Source of the DNA: Chryseobacterium wanjuense
GTDB taxonomy: Bacteria > Bacteroidota > Bacteroidia > Flavobacteriales > Weeksellaceae
Length of the DNA: 64,000 bases
Direction of reading: 5' to 3'
Assembly (NCBI RefSeq): GCF_900111495.1
Contig: NZ_FOIU01000001.1
Span: 2,232,001 to 2,296,000, forward strand
Position numbers and translations under genes: made by a program
In this document: positions 9,034-16,612 of the stretch, in pieces
How positions within the stretch are numbered: position 1 is the first letter of the stretch
Layout: each line of letters begins with the position of its first letter
Notes under the pieces: model-generated
The model's input: only the letters and a program-made list of their open reading frames with translations
What the model was told of the DNA's origin: nothing
Databases searched by the model: none

Positions 9034-10641
9034 ATGAAAAAAATTTTACTCTTTTGTCTATTAGCGGGTTACTCCTCTGTTTTTTCGCAGACGTCGCTTG
9101 TTTTTGTTTATTTTAAAGACAAACCCAACAAGGTCGCATTTTACGCAAATCCGTTATCGGAATTGTCCCAAAAATCCCTCAACCGCCGTACAGCACTGGG
9201 AATTGCACTGAACGACCAGGATGCACCGATCGAACAATCATATATCCAAAATATCCAGACCCTGGGTTTTACGGTGACTGATTATTCAAAATGGCTGAAT
9301 GGTGTTGCCGTAAATGCGACTCCGGCTCAGGTTTCAACGCTTCAGGCTCAGACTTATGTGCAGTCTGTGGAAAGTTTTGCTAAAAATTCTTCTACCGTTC
9401 CTAAATTTAAAAATGTAAATAAATGGGACAATCCTAACAGCTCGACCGATAAGAATTTAACCGTATTTGATTACGGCTCAGGTTCTGCTCAGATTGATCA
9501 GGTGAATCTTCGCCCGCTTCATTTGGCAGGATATACCGGAACCGGAGTCACTATCGCAGTGATTGATACCGGATTTCCGACTGTAGATACAGGTTCTGCT
9601 TATTCAAGGTTATGGACAAACAGCCATATCAAAGGCGGTTATGATTTTGTCACAAAAAGCACGGATATTTACAATGCTTCTTTAAATAATCACGGCTCTG
9701 TAGTCTTGGGAGCAATTGGAGGATATATTCAGAATACTTTTGTGGGTTCTGCTCCGGATGCAGATTTTTACCTTTACCGAAGTGAAAATGCAGCTGTAGA
9801 AGTTCCTGAAGAAGAGCTTTACTGGATTGAAGCAGCGGAAGAAGCCGACAGAAAAGGCGTTGATCTTATTACATCCTCTCTGGGATATGCCACTTTCGAC
9901 GACCCGAAATACAGCTACACCTACGCCAACATGAACGGAACCACTTCATTCATTGCAAGAGCTGCCGAAATTGCGGTAAATAAAGGAATTTTTGTTTTAG
10001 CGGCAGCCGGAAATTCCGGAGTGCTGCCATGGCATTACATTTTGACACCGGCGGATAATGCCAAAGTTTTCACAATTGGCTCAGTGGATTCTGCAGGAGC
10101 TTCTTCCAACTTTTCATCATACGGACCTAATTCGGCGGGTGTTGTAAAACCGGATGCCAGTGCAAGAGGAACAGCAACAACTACTGTTATGAACAACACG
10201 ACCATCACAGTGAACGGAACTTCAATTGCCACCCCTATCGCTGCTGGTGGAGTTGCCTGTCTGATTCAGGCTTTTTCTACCATGAACAGAGATTTGATGA
10301 GAGATAAATTAAGACAAACCGCTTCATTATATCCCAATCATACAGATCAAATGGGTTTTGGAATTTTAAATTTCGGAAGCCTTTACAATAATGTTCTGAA
10401 CACATCCGATTTAGTAAAAAAAGAAAAACTCTCCATTTTCCCGAATCCTGTTAAAAATATTCTGAATATCGCCACTGAAAGTGAAGTTCTTTCGTTGGAA
10501 GTTTATGATAATTTAGGAAGATTAATTACAAAAGTTAATGATCAAAAATCAGTAAAAGTTGAAGATTTTTCGAAAGGAGTTTATTATTTGAAAATCCAGA
10601 CGAAGGATAAGGTTTATTATGAGAAATTTATAAAAGAATAA
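9034..10641 (+). CDS. Secreted S8 family serine peptidase with T9SS type A sorting domain
   Basis: 535 residues. The signal peptide ends near SVFSQ (residues 1-19). A propeptide-like region precedes the subtilisin domain, whose triad is visible: Asp178 (VIDTG), His220 (NNHGSVV) and Ser397 (NGTSIATP), with oxyanion Asn327 (AAGNSG). The last 75 or so residues (LSIFPNPVKNILNI to YYEKFIKE) form a type IX secretion system C-terminal sorting domain, with the typical PNP motif and the VYYLKI strand. The protein should therefore cross the outer membrane by T9SS and be released or anchored at the surface, where it would digest protein. It is divergent from the polysaccharide operon, with a TATCTTTA element about 15 bp before the ATG. 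Confidence 0.95.
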   Translation: MKKILLFCLLAGYSSVFSQTSLVFVYFKDKPNKVAFYANPLSELSQKSLNRRTALGIALNDQDAPIEQSYIQNIQTLGFTVTDYSKWLNGVAVNATPAQVSTLQAQTYVQSVESFAKNSSTVPKFKNVNKWDNPNSSTDKNLTVFDYGSGSAQIDQVNLRPLHLAGYTGTGVTIAVIDTGFPTVDTGSAYSRLWTNSHIKGGYDFVTKSTDIYNASLNNHGSVVLGAIGGYIQNTFVGSAPDADFYLYRSENAAVEVPEEELYWIEAAEEADRKGVDLITSSLGYATFDDPKYSYTYANMNGTTSFIARAAEIAVNKGIFVLAAAGNSGVLPWHYILTPADNAKVFTIGSVDSAGASSNFSSYGPNSAGVVKPDASARGTATTTVMNNTTITVNGTSIATPIAAGGVACLIQAFSTMNRDLMRDKLRQTASLYPNHTDQMGFGILNFGSLYNNVLNTSDLVKKEKLSIFPNPVKNILNIATESEVLSLEVYDNLGRLITKVNDQKSVKVEDFSKGVYYLKIQTKDKVYYEKFIKE

Positions 10642-10767
10642 TTTAAAAATTAGGTTTTACTATTAAATATTGAAAAAACAACCAACAGTTGCTCAATAAC
10701 AACTAAAAGTAGCGTTATTACAACTAACGGTTTCCTTATTTCTGCTGCTTCTGAATAGTCATGAAAG

Positions 10768-10775
10768 TATCTTTG
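10768..10775 (+). promoter_or_regulatory. Candidate -7 promoter element for the XRE-pentapeptide gene
   Basis: TATCTTTG matches the Bacteroidetes TAnnTTTG element and lies 29 bp before the ATG at 10805. The upstream gap (10642-10767) has repeated ACAACT/AACAACT strings but no other gene. Confidence 0.55.
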
Positions 10776-10804
10776 CTCCATAAAAACAAAGAAAAATTGC
10801 ATTT

Positions 10805-11704
10805 ATGTTAAACACTAAAATCATTGGCGATAAAATCGTCAAAGCACGAAAAGAGAGCAATATGTCTCAGGCACAACTTTCCGAACTTTTATTTATCAGT
10901 CCGCAGGCAATTGGAAAATGGGAACGCGGAGAATCTATTCCTGATCTTATTACATTCAATCGGCTTGCAGAAATTTTAGGAGTTGATCTGAATTATTTTT
11001 CAGAAAGCTTTCATTCTTCTGCAAATGAAATTAGCTCCGATAAACTTTCGGAAAAACAAACCGACGAATTATCCTTCGAAAAAGAGGATAAAAAGCCTAA
11101 ATGGGATATGTCACTGGGAAATTGGGTGGATGCCGACTTTTCCGGATTGAAAAATCTTAACGAAAAATTTGGTGCCTCAAATATGCAGTGTTGTAAATTT
11201 GTTGGTTCAGATCTTTCCCATCTTATTCTAAAAAATAATAATGTTGATCTTTGTGATTTTTCAAAATCTGAGATTCGCAACAGCCGCATTCAGAGTTCTA
11301 ATTTGGCTAACAATACATTTAAAAGTTGTTCCCTGAATGAAACAGAATTTTCTAAAAGCTACGTTGCGGGCTGCGATTTCACGGACGCCGATTTTACAGG
11401 AGTAATGTTAAAAGATGGCGGTTTTGAGAAAAATATCATCGCTGAATCTATCTGGAAGCGTACTTCTTTCATGAATACACACCTTGCCGACCTCGTTTTT
11501 GAAGGCAAATTAGATGATTGCTATTTTGAAAACTGCAAATTCACAAGAGTGACCTTTCAACATTCGGTACTCAGTAACACATTTTTTAAAAATAATAATC
11601 TAAAAAAAGTACAGTTTATCGATTGTCAGGCAGACAGGATAACTTATGAGTTCCTAAAAAGCGGGAAAGCAGATATCAGCGGAATCACTTTATTAACTCA
11701 ATAA
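10805..11704 (+). CDS. XRE-type helix-turn-helix protein fused to pentapeptide-like repeats
   Basis: 299 residues. Residues about 7-62 form a Cro/CI helix-turn-helix (IVKARKESNMSQAQLSELLF, then SPQAIGKWERGESIPD), a DNA-binding domain. After a charged linker (about 70-105), residues about 110-290 carry pentapeptide-style repeats with a recurring A/C-D/N-F/L pattern, for example CDFTDADFTGVML and SNLANNTFKSCSLNE, which should fold as a right-handed quadrilateral beta-helix. The domain pairing suggests a DNA-binding regulator whose C-terminal helix senses a partner, or a DNA-mimic element. Target genes are unknown. It has its own promoter and terminator, so it is monocistronic. Confidence 0.85.
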   Translation: MLNTKIIGDKIVKARKESNMSQAQLSELLFISPQAIGKWERGESIPDLITFNRLAEILGVDLNYFSESFHSSANEISSDKLSEKQTDELSFEKEDKKPKWDMSLGNWVDADFSGLKNLNEKFGASNMQCCKFVGSDLSHLILKNNNVDLCDFSKSEIRNSRIQSSNLANNTFKSCSLNETEFSKSYVAGCDFTDADFTGVMLKDGGFEKNIIAESIWKRTSFMNTHLADLVFEGKLDDCYFENCKFTRVTFQHSVLSNTFFKNNNLKKVQFIDCQADRITYEFLKSGKADISGITLLTQ

Positions 11705-11715
11705 AATAATATTAA

Positions 11716-11750
11716 AAAAATAGACTGTCTTTTTTGAACAGTCTATTTTT
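11716..11750. terminator. Bidirectional terminator between the XRE gene and ppc
   Basis: A perfect 13-bp stem (AAAAATAGACTGT / ACAGTCTATTTTT) with a 9-nt loop sits between the two converging genes, with T-runs on both strands. Confidence 0.85.
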
Positions 11751-11755
11751 TTATT

Positions 11756-14290
11756 TTAAGCCGAATTCCTACTCGCATTAATATTCCCAAACAACGAACG
11801 CGTCACCAGCTTTTCGTAAGCTTCTTTATTTCCTTCTCCTTTCTGGAGTTTCATTAAAGCATATTGCTGAATACTCAATAACGGAAGAACAATTCTCTCA
11901 CGGATTTTCACCGATTTTCTGGAAAGCGGATCTTCTTCCTGTAGCATTTTAAAGCCAGTCAGTTCGAGCATAATATTTTTGGAAAGATTGTATTCATCAA
12001 ACAAAACATTCCAGAATGCACCGAATTTCGGGTTATTTTTAATATAATATGTTAATGGAAAATAGGTCTTATTCATACTCATCATTGAGTTTAAAACCAA
12101 TGTTTTAAAGAAATCCGAACCTTTGTACAACTCTCTCACCTCATCAAATCTCCCCTGCTCTTTCATCTGCTGCATCGCAAATCCGAAACCAAAAAATCCG
12201 GGAACGTTTTGCTTTAATTGTGACCATGATCCCACAAACGGAATGGCTCTTAAATCCTCAAATTTCAGCTCATTTCCGCTTCCTCTTTTCGATGGACGGC
12301 TTCCAATGTTGGTTTTACCGTAATATTCTAACGTACTCATTTCCTGCAAATAAGGAACGAACATCGGATGCGCCTTCAAATCAGAGTATTTTTGATAGCT
12401 GATATCTGCCAGTTCGATAATTAAAGCTCTTTCTTTTTCCGTTAAATCTTTTTTGGAATTTTTAAAAACATCATTTTCCACTCCGGCAGTCAGAAGCTGT
12501 TCGAAGTTGTATTTTGCCTGTTCTTTATTCCCGAAAATACTTGTAATCGTTTGCCCCTGAATCGTTAATTCAATTTTATTATTGGCAATTGTTTTTCCCT
12601 GAGAAGCGTAGAAATCATGGGTTTTTCCACCCCCTCTTGCTGGCGGACCGCCTCTACCGTCGAAGAAAACAACTTTAATTCCGTTTTGCTCGGAAAGCTT
12701 CGTTAAAACTTCTTTGGCTTTGTAAATTTCCCAGTTGGCTTTCAGATATCCACCGTCTTTCGTTCCGTCCGAGAAACCAAGCATAATGGTCTGGTGATTT
12801 CCTCTCCTTTCCAGATGTTTTTTATAAATAGGATTCTGATACAGCTCATTCATCACATTTTCAGCATTAGCCAAACCTTCCATCGTCTCAAAAAGCGGAA
12901 CAATATCCATCTTGATCTCCTCATCCTGATAACCGCAGATTTTGAAAAATGCATAGACATTCATGACATCTTTCACGGCATCGGAATTGGAAATAATATA
13001 ACGGTTCATCCCTCTCAACCCGTTCAGCTGCTGGATTTCCGCAACCTGTGAAACTGTGAGTAAAGTATCCTTCACAATATCTTCAAAATCATCAGGATTC
13101 ACTTTTTCTGAGATTTGAATTAATTGATTAAACTTATCTTCGAAACTTGCTTCATGAGTTCCATTTAATTTAGCAAAAACCGTATCGATTACCTGCTGGT
13201 GAATTCTGCTGTCCTGGCGAACATCCAGCGTCGCAAAATGAGTTCCGAAAATCTTCACACGATCTTTGAAATTCACCAAAAGGTCTAGGAATAACGAATT
13301 ATGCTGTTCAACCAAGATCTTTTCCGCTTCATCCAATCTTTTGATAATATCTTCTGCCGTTATTTTTTCATTCCTGAAAATCGCAGAATACAATTCATTG
13401 CTCAGCTTTGTCAGAACATCGGAAACTCCTCTGAAACTCAATCTTCTTCGTACTGTTTTCAGATTATTATAGTAAGCTTTTAAAATCGCAGAATGAAGTT
13501 CTTCTGCCACTCTTTTCGTCACATCAGCTGTCACAAAAGGGTTTCCGTCGCGGTCACCTCCCGGCCAGAAGCCAAGCTGGATCAAATCTTCATGCAGATG
13601 AAAATGATCGTTCCCGAAAGTTGATTTTATCTTGGTGAAAAGTTCGCCGATGGTGTCATAATAGACATATCTCAGATAATAAATGATGCTCATCGCCTCA
13701 TCAATCGGAGTCGGTTTTTCTTTGTTGACAAACGGCGTTTTCCCCAGCTGCTGCAACAACATATCGATATTCGTGATAGAATCTGTCGTGATCGCATTTC
13801 TAAGATCATGAAGAATTCTCTGCACCGAATTCGGGTAAAACTGTGTCGGGTGAGCTGTAAAAACAACTTTCACCGCAAAATCTTTCAATTTTTCACGAAT
13901 TTTATCGAGTTTATGATCCTGTAATGAACGTTCGTACATATTGGTGACCGTACCGTTATCACTTTCAGAATGAAGATTCGGAAAGGCAGCATCTTCGATG
14001 CTATCGAACAAAACCACCTGTCTTTCAATATATTGTATAATTTTAAAAAGCAGTTCGAGTTTCTGCTCTTCGGTCTCTAAACCGGTATGATTTTTAAAGA
14101 ATTCTTCAACGATTTCCTCAGGCGTTTTTCCGGCTTCGTAACCAATCTTGCTTTCTTCACAAAGGAACGGAAGCAGCATCCCGATATTCGTCATTTTATC
14201 ATAAGGCAGGCTCATAAATAATGAATTATAGATCTGGAACTTATTTTCCACGATCTGCCTGAATTTTTCTGCGCGTTGGTCGTGTATCAT
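11756..14290 (-). CDS. ppc: Phosphoenolpyruvate carboxylase
   Basis: 844 residues, slightly shorter than the E. coli enzyme. It fixes bicarbonate onto phosphoenolpyruvate to give oxaloacetate, refilling the TCA cycle. Motifs seen: VVFTAHPTQ (catalytic His147), GFWPGGDRDGNP, GFSDGTKDGGYLKANW and the catalytic-loop motif, which reads FDGRGGPPARGGG where the classical form is FHGRGG. The C-terminus is ASRNSA instead of the RNTG ending of E. coli. The ATG at 14290 is taken because MIHDQRAEKF begins the conserved block; it lies only 4 nt after a promoter-type TACATTTG, so the mRNA is probably leaderless. The gene stands alone, converging on the XRE gene. Confidence 0.95.
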   Translation of the reverse strand: MIHDQRAEKFRQIVENKFQIYNSLFMSLPYDKMTNIGMLLPFLCEESKIGYEAGKTPEEIVEEFFKNHTGLETEEQKLELLFKIIQYIERQVVLFDSIEDAAFPNLHSESDNGTVTNMYERSLQDHKLDKIREKLKDFAVKVVFTAHPTQFYPNSVQRILHDLRNAITTDSITNIDMLLQQLGKTPFVNKEKPTPIDEAMSIIYYLRYVYYDTIGELFTKIKSTFGNDHFHLHEDLIQLGFWPGGDRDGNPFVTADVTKRVAEELHSAILKAYYNNLKTVRRRLSFRGVSDVLTKLSNELYSAIFRNEKITAEDIIKRLDEAEKILVEQHNSLFLDLLVNFKDRVKIFGTHFATLDVRQDSRIHQQVIDTVFAKLNGTHEASFEDKFNQLIQISEKVNPDDFEDIVKDTLLTVSQVAEIQQLNGLRGMNRYIISNSDAVKDVMNVYAFFKICGYQDEEIKMDIVPLFETMEGLANAENVMNELYQNPIYKKHLERRGNHQTIMLGFSDGTKDGGYLKANWEIYKAKEVLTKLSEQNGIKVVFFDGRGGPPARGGGKTHDFYASQGKTIANNKIELTIQGQTITSIFGNKEQAKYNFEQLLTAGVENDVFKNSKKDLTEKERALIIELADISYQKYSDLKAHPMFVPYLQEMSTLEYYGKTNIGSRPSKRGSGNELKFEDLRAIPFVGSWSQLKQNVPGFFGFGFAMQQMKEQGRFDEVRELYKGSDFFKTLVLNSMMSMNKTYFPLTYYIKNNPKFGAFWNVLFDEYNLSKNIMLELTGFKMLQEEDPLSRKSVKIRERIVLPLLSIQQYALMKLQKGEGNKEAYEKLVTRSLFGNINASRNSA

Positions 14291-14294
14291 GTAA

Positions 14295-14302
14295 CAAATG
14301 TA
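14295..14302 (-). promoter_or_regulatory. -7 promoter element of ppc, predicted leaderless start
   Basis: On the minus strand TACATTTG is followed by 4 nt (TTAC) and the ppc ATG. Because the TAnnTTTG element is centred near -7, transcription would begin at or next to the A of the start codon. Confidence 0.6.
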
Positions 14303-14414
14303 GGGGATTTTGGGGAAAATTTTATTATATCAAAACATAGAATTTTAATACTTTTTTAGATATTTAACATTTGTGTAAGTTGATTTTCTTAATTTTAAAT
14401 AAAACTAATAATAT

Positions 14415-15023
14415 ATGATTGATGATATTATGTTTACTTTTGAGAAAAACTTTCTTAGATTAAAAAATTTAATTGAACTATATAAGAGTATTTCGACAGG
14501 CCAAGGTAGAAAACCTACCAATTCTTTAGATATATTAAGAGCTACTACTGTTTTAGCACATTCTACACTAGAAGACTATTTAAGGAATTTACTCTTATGG
14601 AAACTACCTTCAGAAAATCAGGAAAAAATTAATAACATTCCATTAATGGGTACCTCTCTAATTGGGAGGCCTACAAAATTTTCTTTAGGTGAGCTTACTT
14701 TACATCGGGGAAAGAGTATTGATGAAGTTATTGATGCATCTGTTAAAGAATATTTAAATACTGTTAGCTTTAATGATACATCTGATATTGTAAAAGCTTT
14801 AACTAGTATTTCCATAACAATTACACCAGAAATGCAAAATTTATTTCCTACACTAAATGAAATGATTAAGAGAAGACACAATATTGTTCATCGGGCTGAT
14901 CGTGATGTTTCAGTTGGCAGAGGAAATCACAGAATAAAATCTATCAGTGTCCAAAAAGTTGAGAAATGGAAAAAAGAAATTGATAAACTAGTAATAGAAA
15001 TTAATAAAAGTTTTATTGTTTAA
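14415..15023 (+). CDS. HEPN-domain protein (RiboL-PSP-HEPN-like)
   Basis: 202 residues, all helical in appearance. The key feature is RRHNIVHRADR at about 153-163, where Arg154-x4-His159 is the R-x4-6-H motif of HEPN ribonucleases, and RHxIVHRADR is the form I associate with the RiboL-PSP-HEPN subgroup. An N-terminal HEPN helix pair (LRATTVLAHSTLEDYLRNLL at about 41-60) fits the fold. Such proteins are usually RNases or RNA-binding effectors in toxin-antitoxin or defence settings. The DNA is AT-rich compared with ppc. The yegP-like gene begins 10 bp after the stop, with its promoter element overlapping this stop codon. Domain call fairly sure; biological role inferred. Confidence 0.75.
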   Translation: MIDDIMFTFEKNFLRLKNLIELYKSISTGQGRKPTNSLDILRATTVLAHSTLEDYLRNLLLWKLPSENQEKINNIPLMGTSLIGRPTKFSLGELTLHRGKSIDEVIDASVKEYLNTVSFNDTSDIVKALTSISITITPEMQNLFPTLNEMIKRRHNIVHRADRDVSVGRGNHRIKSISVQKVEKWKKEIDKLVIEINKSFIV

Positions 15024-15028
15024 ATTTG
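15021..15028 (+). promoter_or_regulatory. -7 element overlapping the HEPN stop codon, for the YegP-like gene
   Basis: TAAATTTG begins with the TAA stop of the HEPN gene and is followed by 5 nt (CAAAT) and the ATG at 15034. This predicts a separate, nearly leaderless transcript for the YegP-like protein. Confidence 0.5.
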
Positions 15029-15033
15029 CAAAT

Positions 15034-15363
15034 ATGGGACTATTTATAATCACAAAACGTACGAATGGTGACTATCAATTTAATTTGAAAGCAGCTAATG
15101 GTCAAATCATATTAACCAGTGAAGGTTATTCAACAAAAAATTCTTGTCATAGAGGTATACAATCAGTAATCGAAAATTCTCAAATTGATTCCCAATTTGA
15201 TAGAAAAACTTCTACTAATGGTTTTTATTACTTCATTTTAAAAGCTAGGAATGGTGAGATAATAGGCGTAAGCCAAATGTACGCAAGTGAAGCAGGTAGA
15301 GAAAATGGTATTTATTCTGTAAAGATAAATGCAATTCAAAGCCAAATAGCTGACAAAAGTTAA
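15034..15363 (+). CDS. YegP family protein (two DUF1508 repeats)
   Basis: 109 residues from the ATG at 15034; a longer TTG-started frame (15016) overlaps the HEPN gene and adds residues outside the domain. Two copies of a roughly 50-residue beta-rich unit are visible: GDYQFNLKAANGQIILTSEG with SRGIQSV-type continuation (CHRGIQSVIENS), and GFYYFILKARNGEIIGVSQM with GRENGIYSVKINA. Each contains the F-x-L-x-A-x-N-G-x-I core of DUF1508. The biochemical role of the family is unknown to me. Position directly behind a HEPN protein suggests a functional pair, though it may have its own promoter. Confidence 0.85.
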   Translation: MGLFIITKRTNGDYQFNLKAANGQIILTSEGYSTKNSCHRGIQSVIENSQIDSQFDRKTSTNGFYYFILKARNGEIIGVSQMYASEAGRENGIYSVKINAIQSQIADKS

Positions 15364-15431
15364 AAAGCAATTTTAAATCAAATTGTATAAGTAATATATT
15401 TAATTTTACACTTCATGCCAATCCATATCCA

Positions 15432-15836
15432 ATGAAAAAAATATTCATATTCCTCCTCCCCATTTTATTTTTCACTGCCTGCGGCGACGACTGCTACAAC
15501 GCTCCACAGCCGATTGTATTTGAATTCGTCAATTCCAATGGTGAAAATGTACTTGCTGATGGAACACTCACTACCTATTCCATTCAGGACGAAAATCACA
15601 ACGCCATACAACTGACCAAGACTTCCGACAACATGGTCATTTTAGAAAATGTAGGCGCTTATAACGGGACTAAAAATTATACTTTCTATTCTAATCTTAA
15701 AGTTTTTGATTTTTCAATTCAATCTTCTGAATTTAAAGGAGGTTGTGATGGTTTTCAGATCAATAAATTAACGTTTACAGGTGTCAATATGCAGGTATCA
15801 GACGAAAAAGGCTACTATAAAATTGTATTGGAATAA
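15432..15836 (+). CDS. Small lipoprotein of unknown function
   Basis: 134 residues with a lipoprotein signal (MKKIFIFLLPILFFTAC, lipobox FTAC). The mature part has several cysteines (CGDDCYNAP and GGCDGF) and a beta-rich look: an N-terminal Ig-like stretch IVFEFVNSNGENVLADGTL and a C-terminal DEKGYYKIVLE. It resembles short exported proteins common in Chryseobacterium but no named family was recognised. Likely faces the periplasm. It stands alone, 68 bp after the YegP-like gene. Confidence 0.7.
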   Translation: MKKIFIFLLPILFFTACGDDCYNAPQPIVFEFVNSNGENVLADGTLTTYSIQDENHNAIQLTKTSDNMVILENVGAYNGTKNYTFYSNLKVFDFSIQSSEFKGGCDGFQINKLTFTGVNMQVSDEKGYYKIVLE

Positions 15837-15885
15837 ATTTTGACTTAAATGTGCTAAAATTTAACCACAAAAACAAGTTCTTTGC

Positions 15886-15893
15886 TAAATTTG
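15886..15893 (+). promoter_or_regulatory. Candidate -7 promoter element for the exported protein gene at 15907
   Basis: TAAATTTG, matching TAnnTTTG, lies 13 nt before the ATG at 15907, giving a short A-rich leader. The string TTTAACCACAAAAA upstream recurs elsewhere in the window. Confidence 0.5.
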
Positions 15894-15906
15894 CAAAAAC
15901 AACAGA

Positions 15907-16512
15907 ATGAAATTATTATTTCCGACTTTATTGTTATTATCAGGTCTGGTTTTCGGTCAGAAAGCTGTTCCTTCAGATTTCAAAAAAATCCCGGAAATTT
16001 TAGACAACACCGAACTGCTCTACCCTTTCATCGTTCCCGGCAAAAAGTATGACTATTGGTCGGTTCTTCGCAACAACCCCGATCCTGACAAAGCCATCAT
16101 CTACGAAAGCCAGATGCCACAGTATATGACGATCAATGATCCGGCTCCGGAGAAGGGATTTTTTCAAAAATGTCTGGGAGAAGACTGTTTTTCATACCTT
16201 ATTGCCTGTGAAAACAGCCGTTCAGCATATTTTTCAAACGAACAGCAATTAAGAGATTTTATCGGATGTGTTGATAATCTTCCGGAAGCAATTTTAATTG
16301 CCAACACTTATGGCTACACCGTTGACACAACAAACAAACTGGCCGGCTCCTACAAAATTGAAGAAAAAAATATTTCGTTATATCTTTCAAAAACAAAAAA
16401 TTGTCCGCTGACTAAAGAATCTTTCCTCATCAAAATCAACAGAAAAACCGGAAGACTCGAAGCCAAAAGCAACGGAATTTATGTTAAAAGTGAGGATTGC
16501 GGAGTGCAATAA
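15907..16512 (+). CDS. Exported protein of unknown function
   Basis: 201 residues with a signal peptide ending near VFGQ (residues 1-17). No lipobox Cys follows, so a soluble periplasmic or secreted protein is expected. Cysteine residues are spaced in the mature part (KCLGEDCFSYLIACENS, FIGCVDNL, KNCPLT, SEDCGVQ), so disulfides are plausible. No domain was recognised. The stop is followed by a 100-bp repeat-type palindrome that separates it from the converging lpdA gene. Confidence 0.7.
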   Translation: MKLLFPTLLLLSGLVFGQKAVPSDFKKIPEILDNTELLYPFIVPGKKYDYWSVLRNNPDPDKAIIYESQMPQYMTINDPAPEKGFFQKCLGEDCFSYLIACENSRSAYFSNEQQLRDFIGCVDNLPEAILIANTYGYTVDTTNKLAGSYKIEEKNISLYLSKTKNCPLTKESFLIKINRKTGRLEAKSNGIYVKSEDCGVQ

Positions 16513-16612
16513 GTAGGGAAGATAGATGATGGAAGCGGGAAGTTACTACTTACCGATTATTTTTAGAACGTCTTCAATAACTTCCAACCTCCAGCTCCCT
16601 GCTTCCAACAAA
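16513..16612. repeat. Dispersed GGAAGC-type palindromic repeat, copy 1
   Basis: The gap between converging genes is filled by an imperfect inverted repeat: GGAAGCGGGAAGTTA near 16535 faces TAACTTCC near 16580 and CCAGCTCCCTGCTTCC at its end. Related copies occur at 19998, 57931 and 61937, with a part near 22900. Confidence 0.6.

Noticed and set aside
15016-15033. TTG start for the YegP-like gene, overlapping the HEPN gene
   Set aside because: Adds six residues outside the domain and would overlap the promoter element at 15021-15028.
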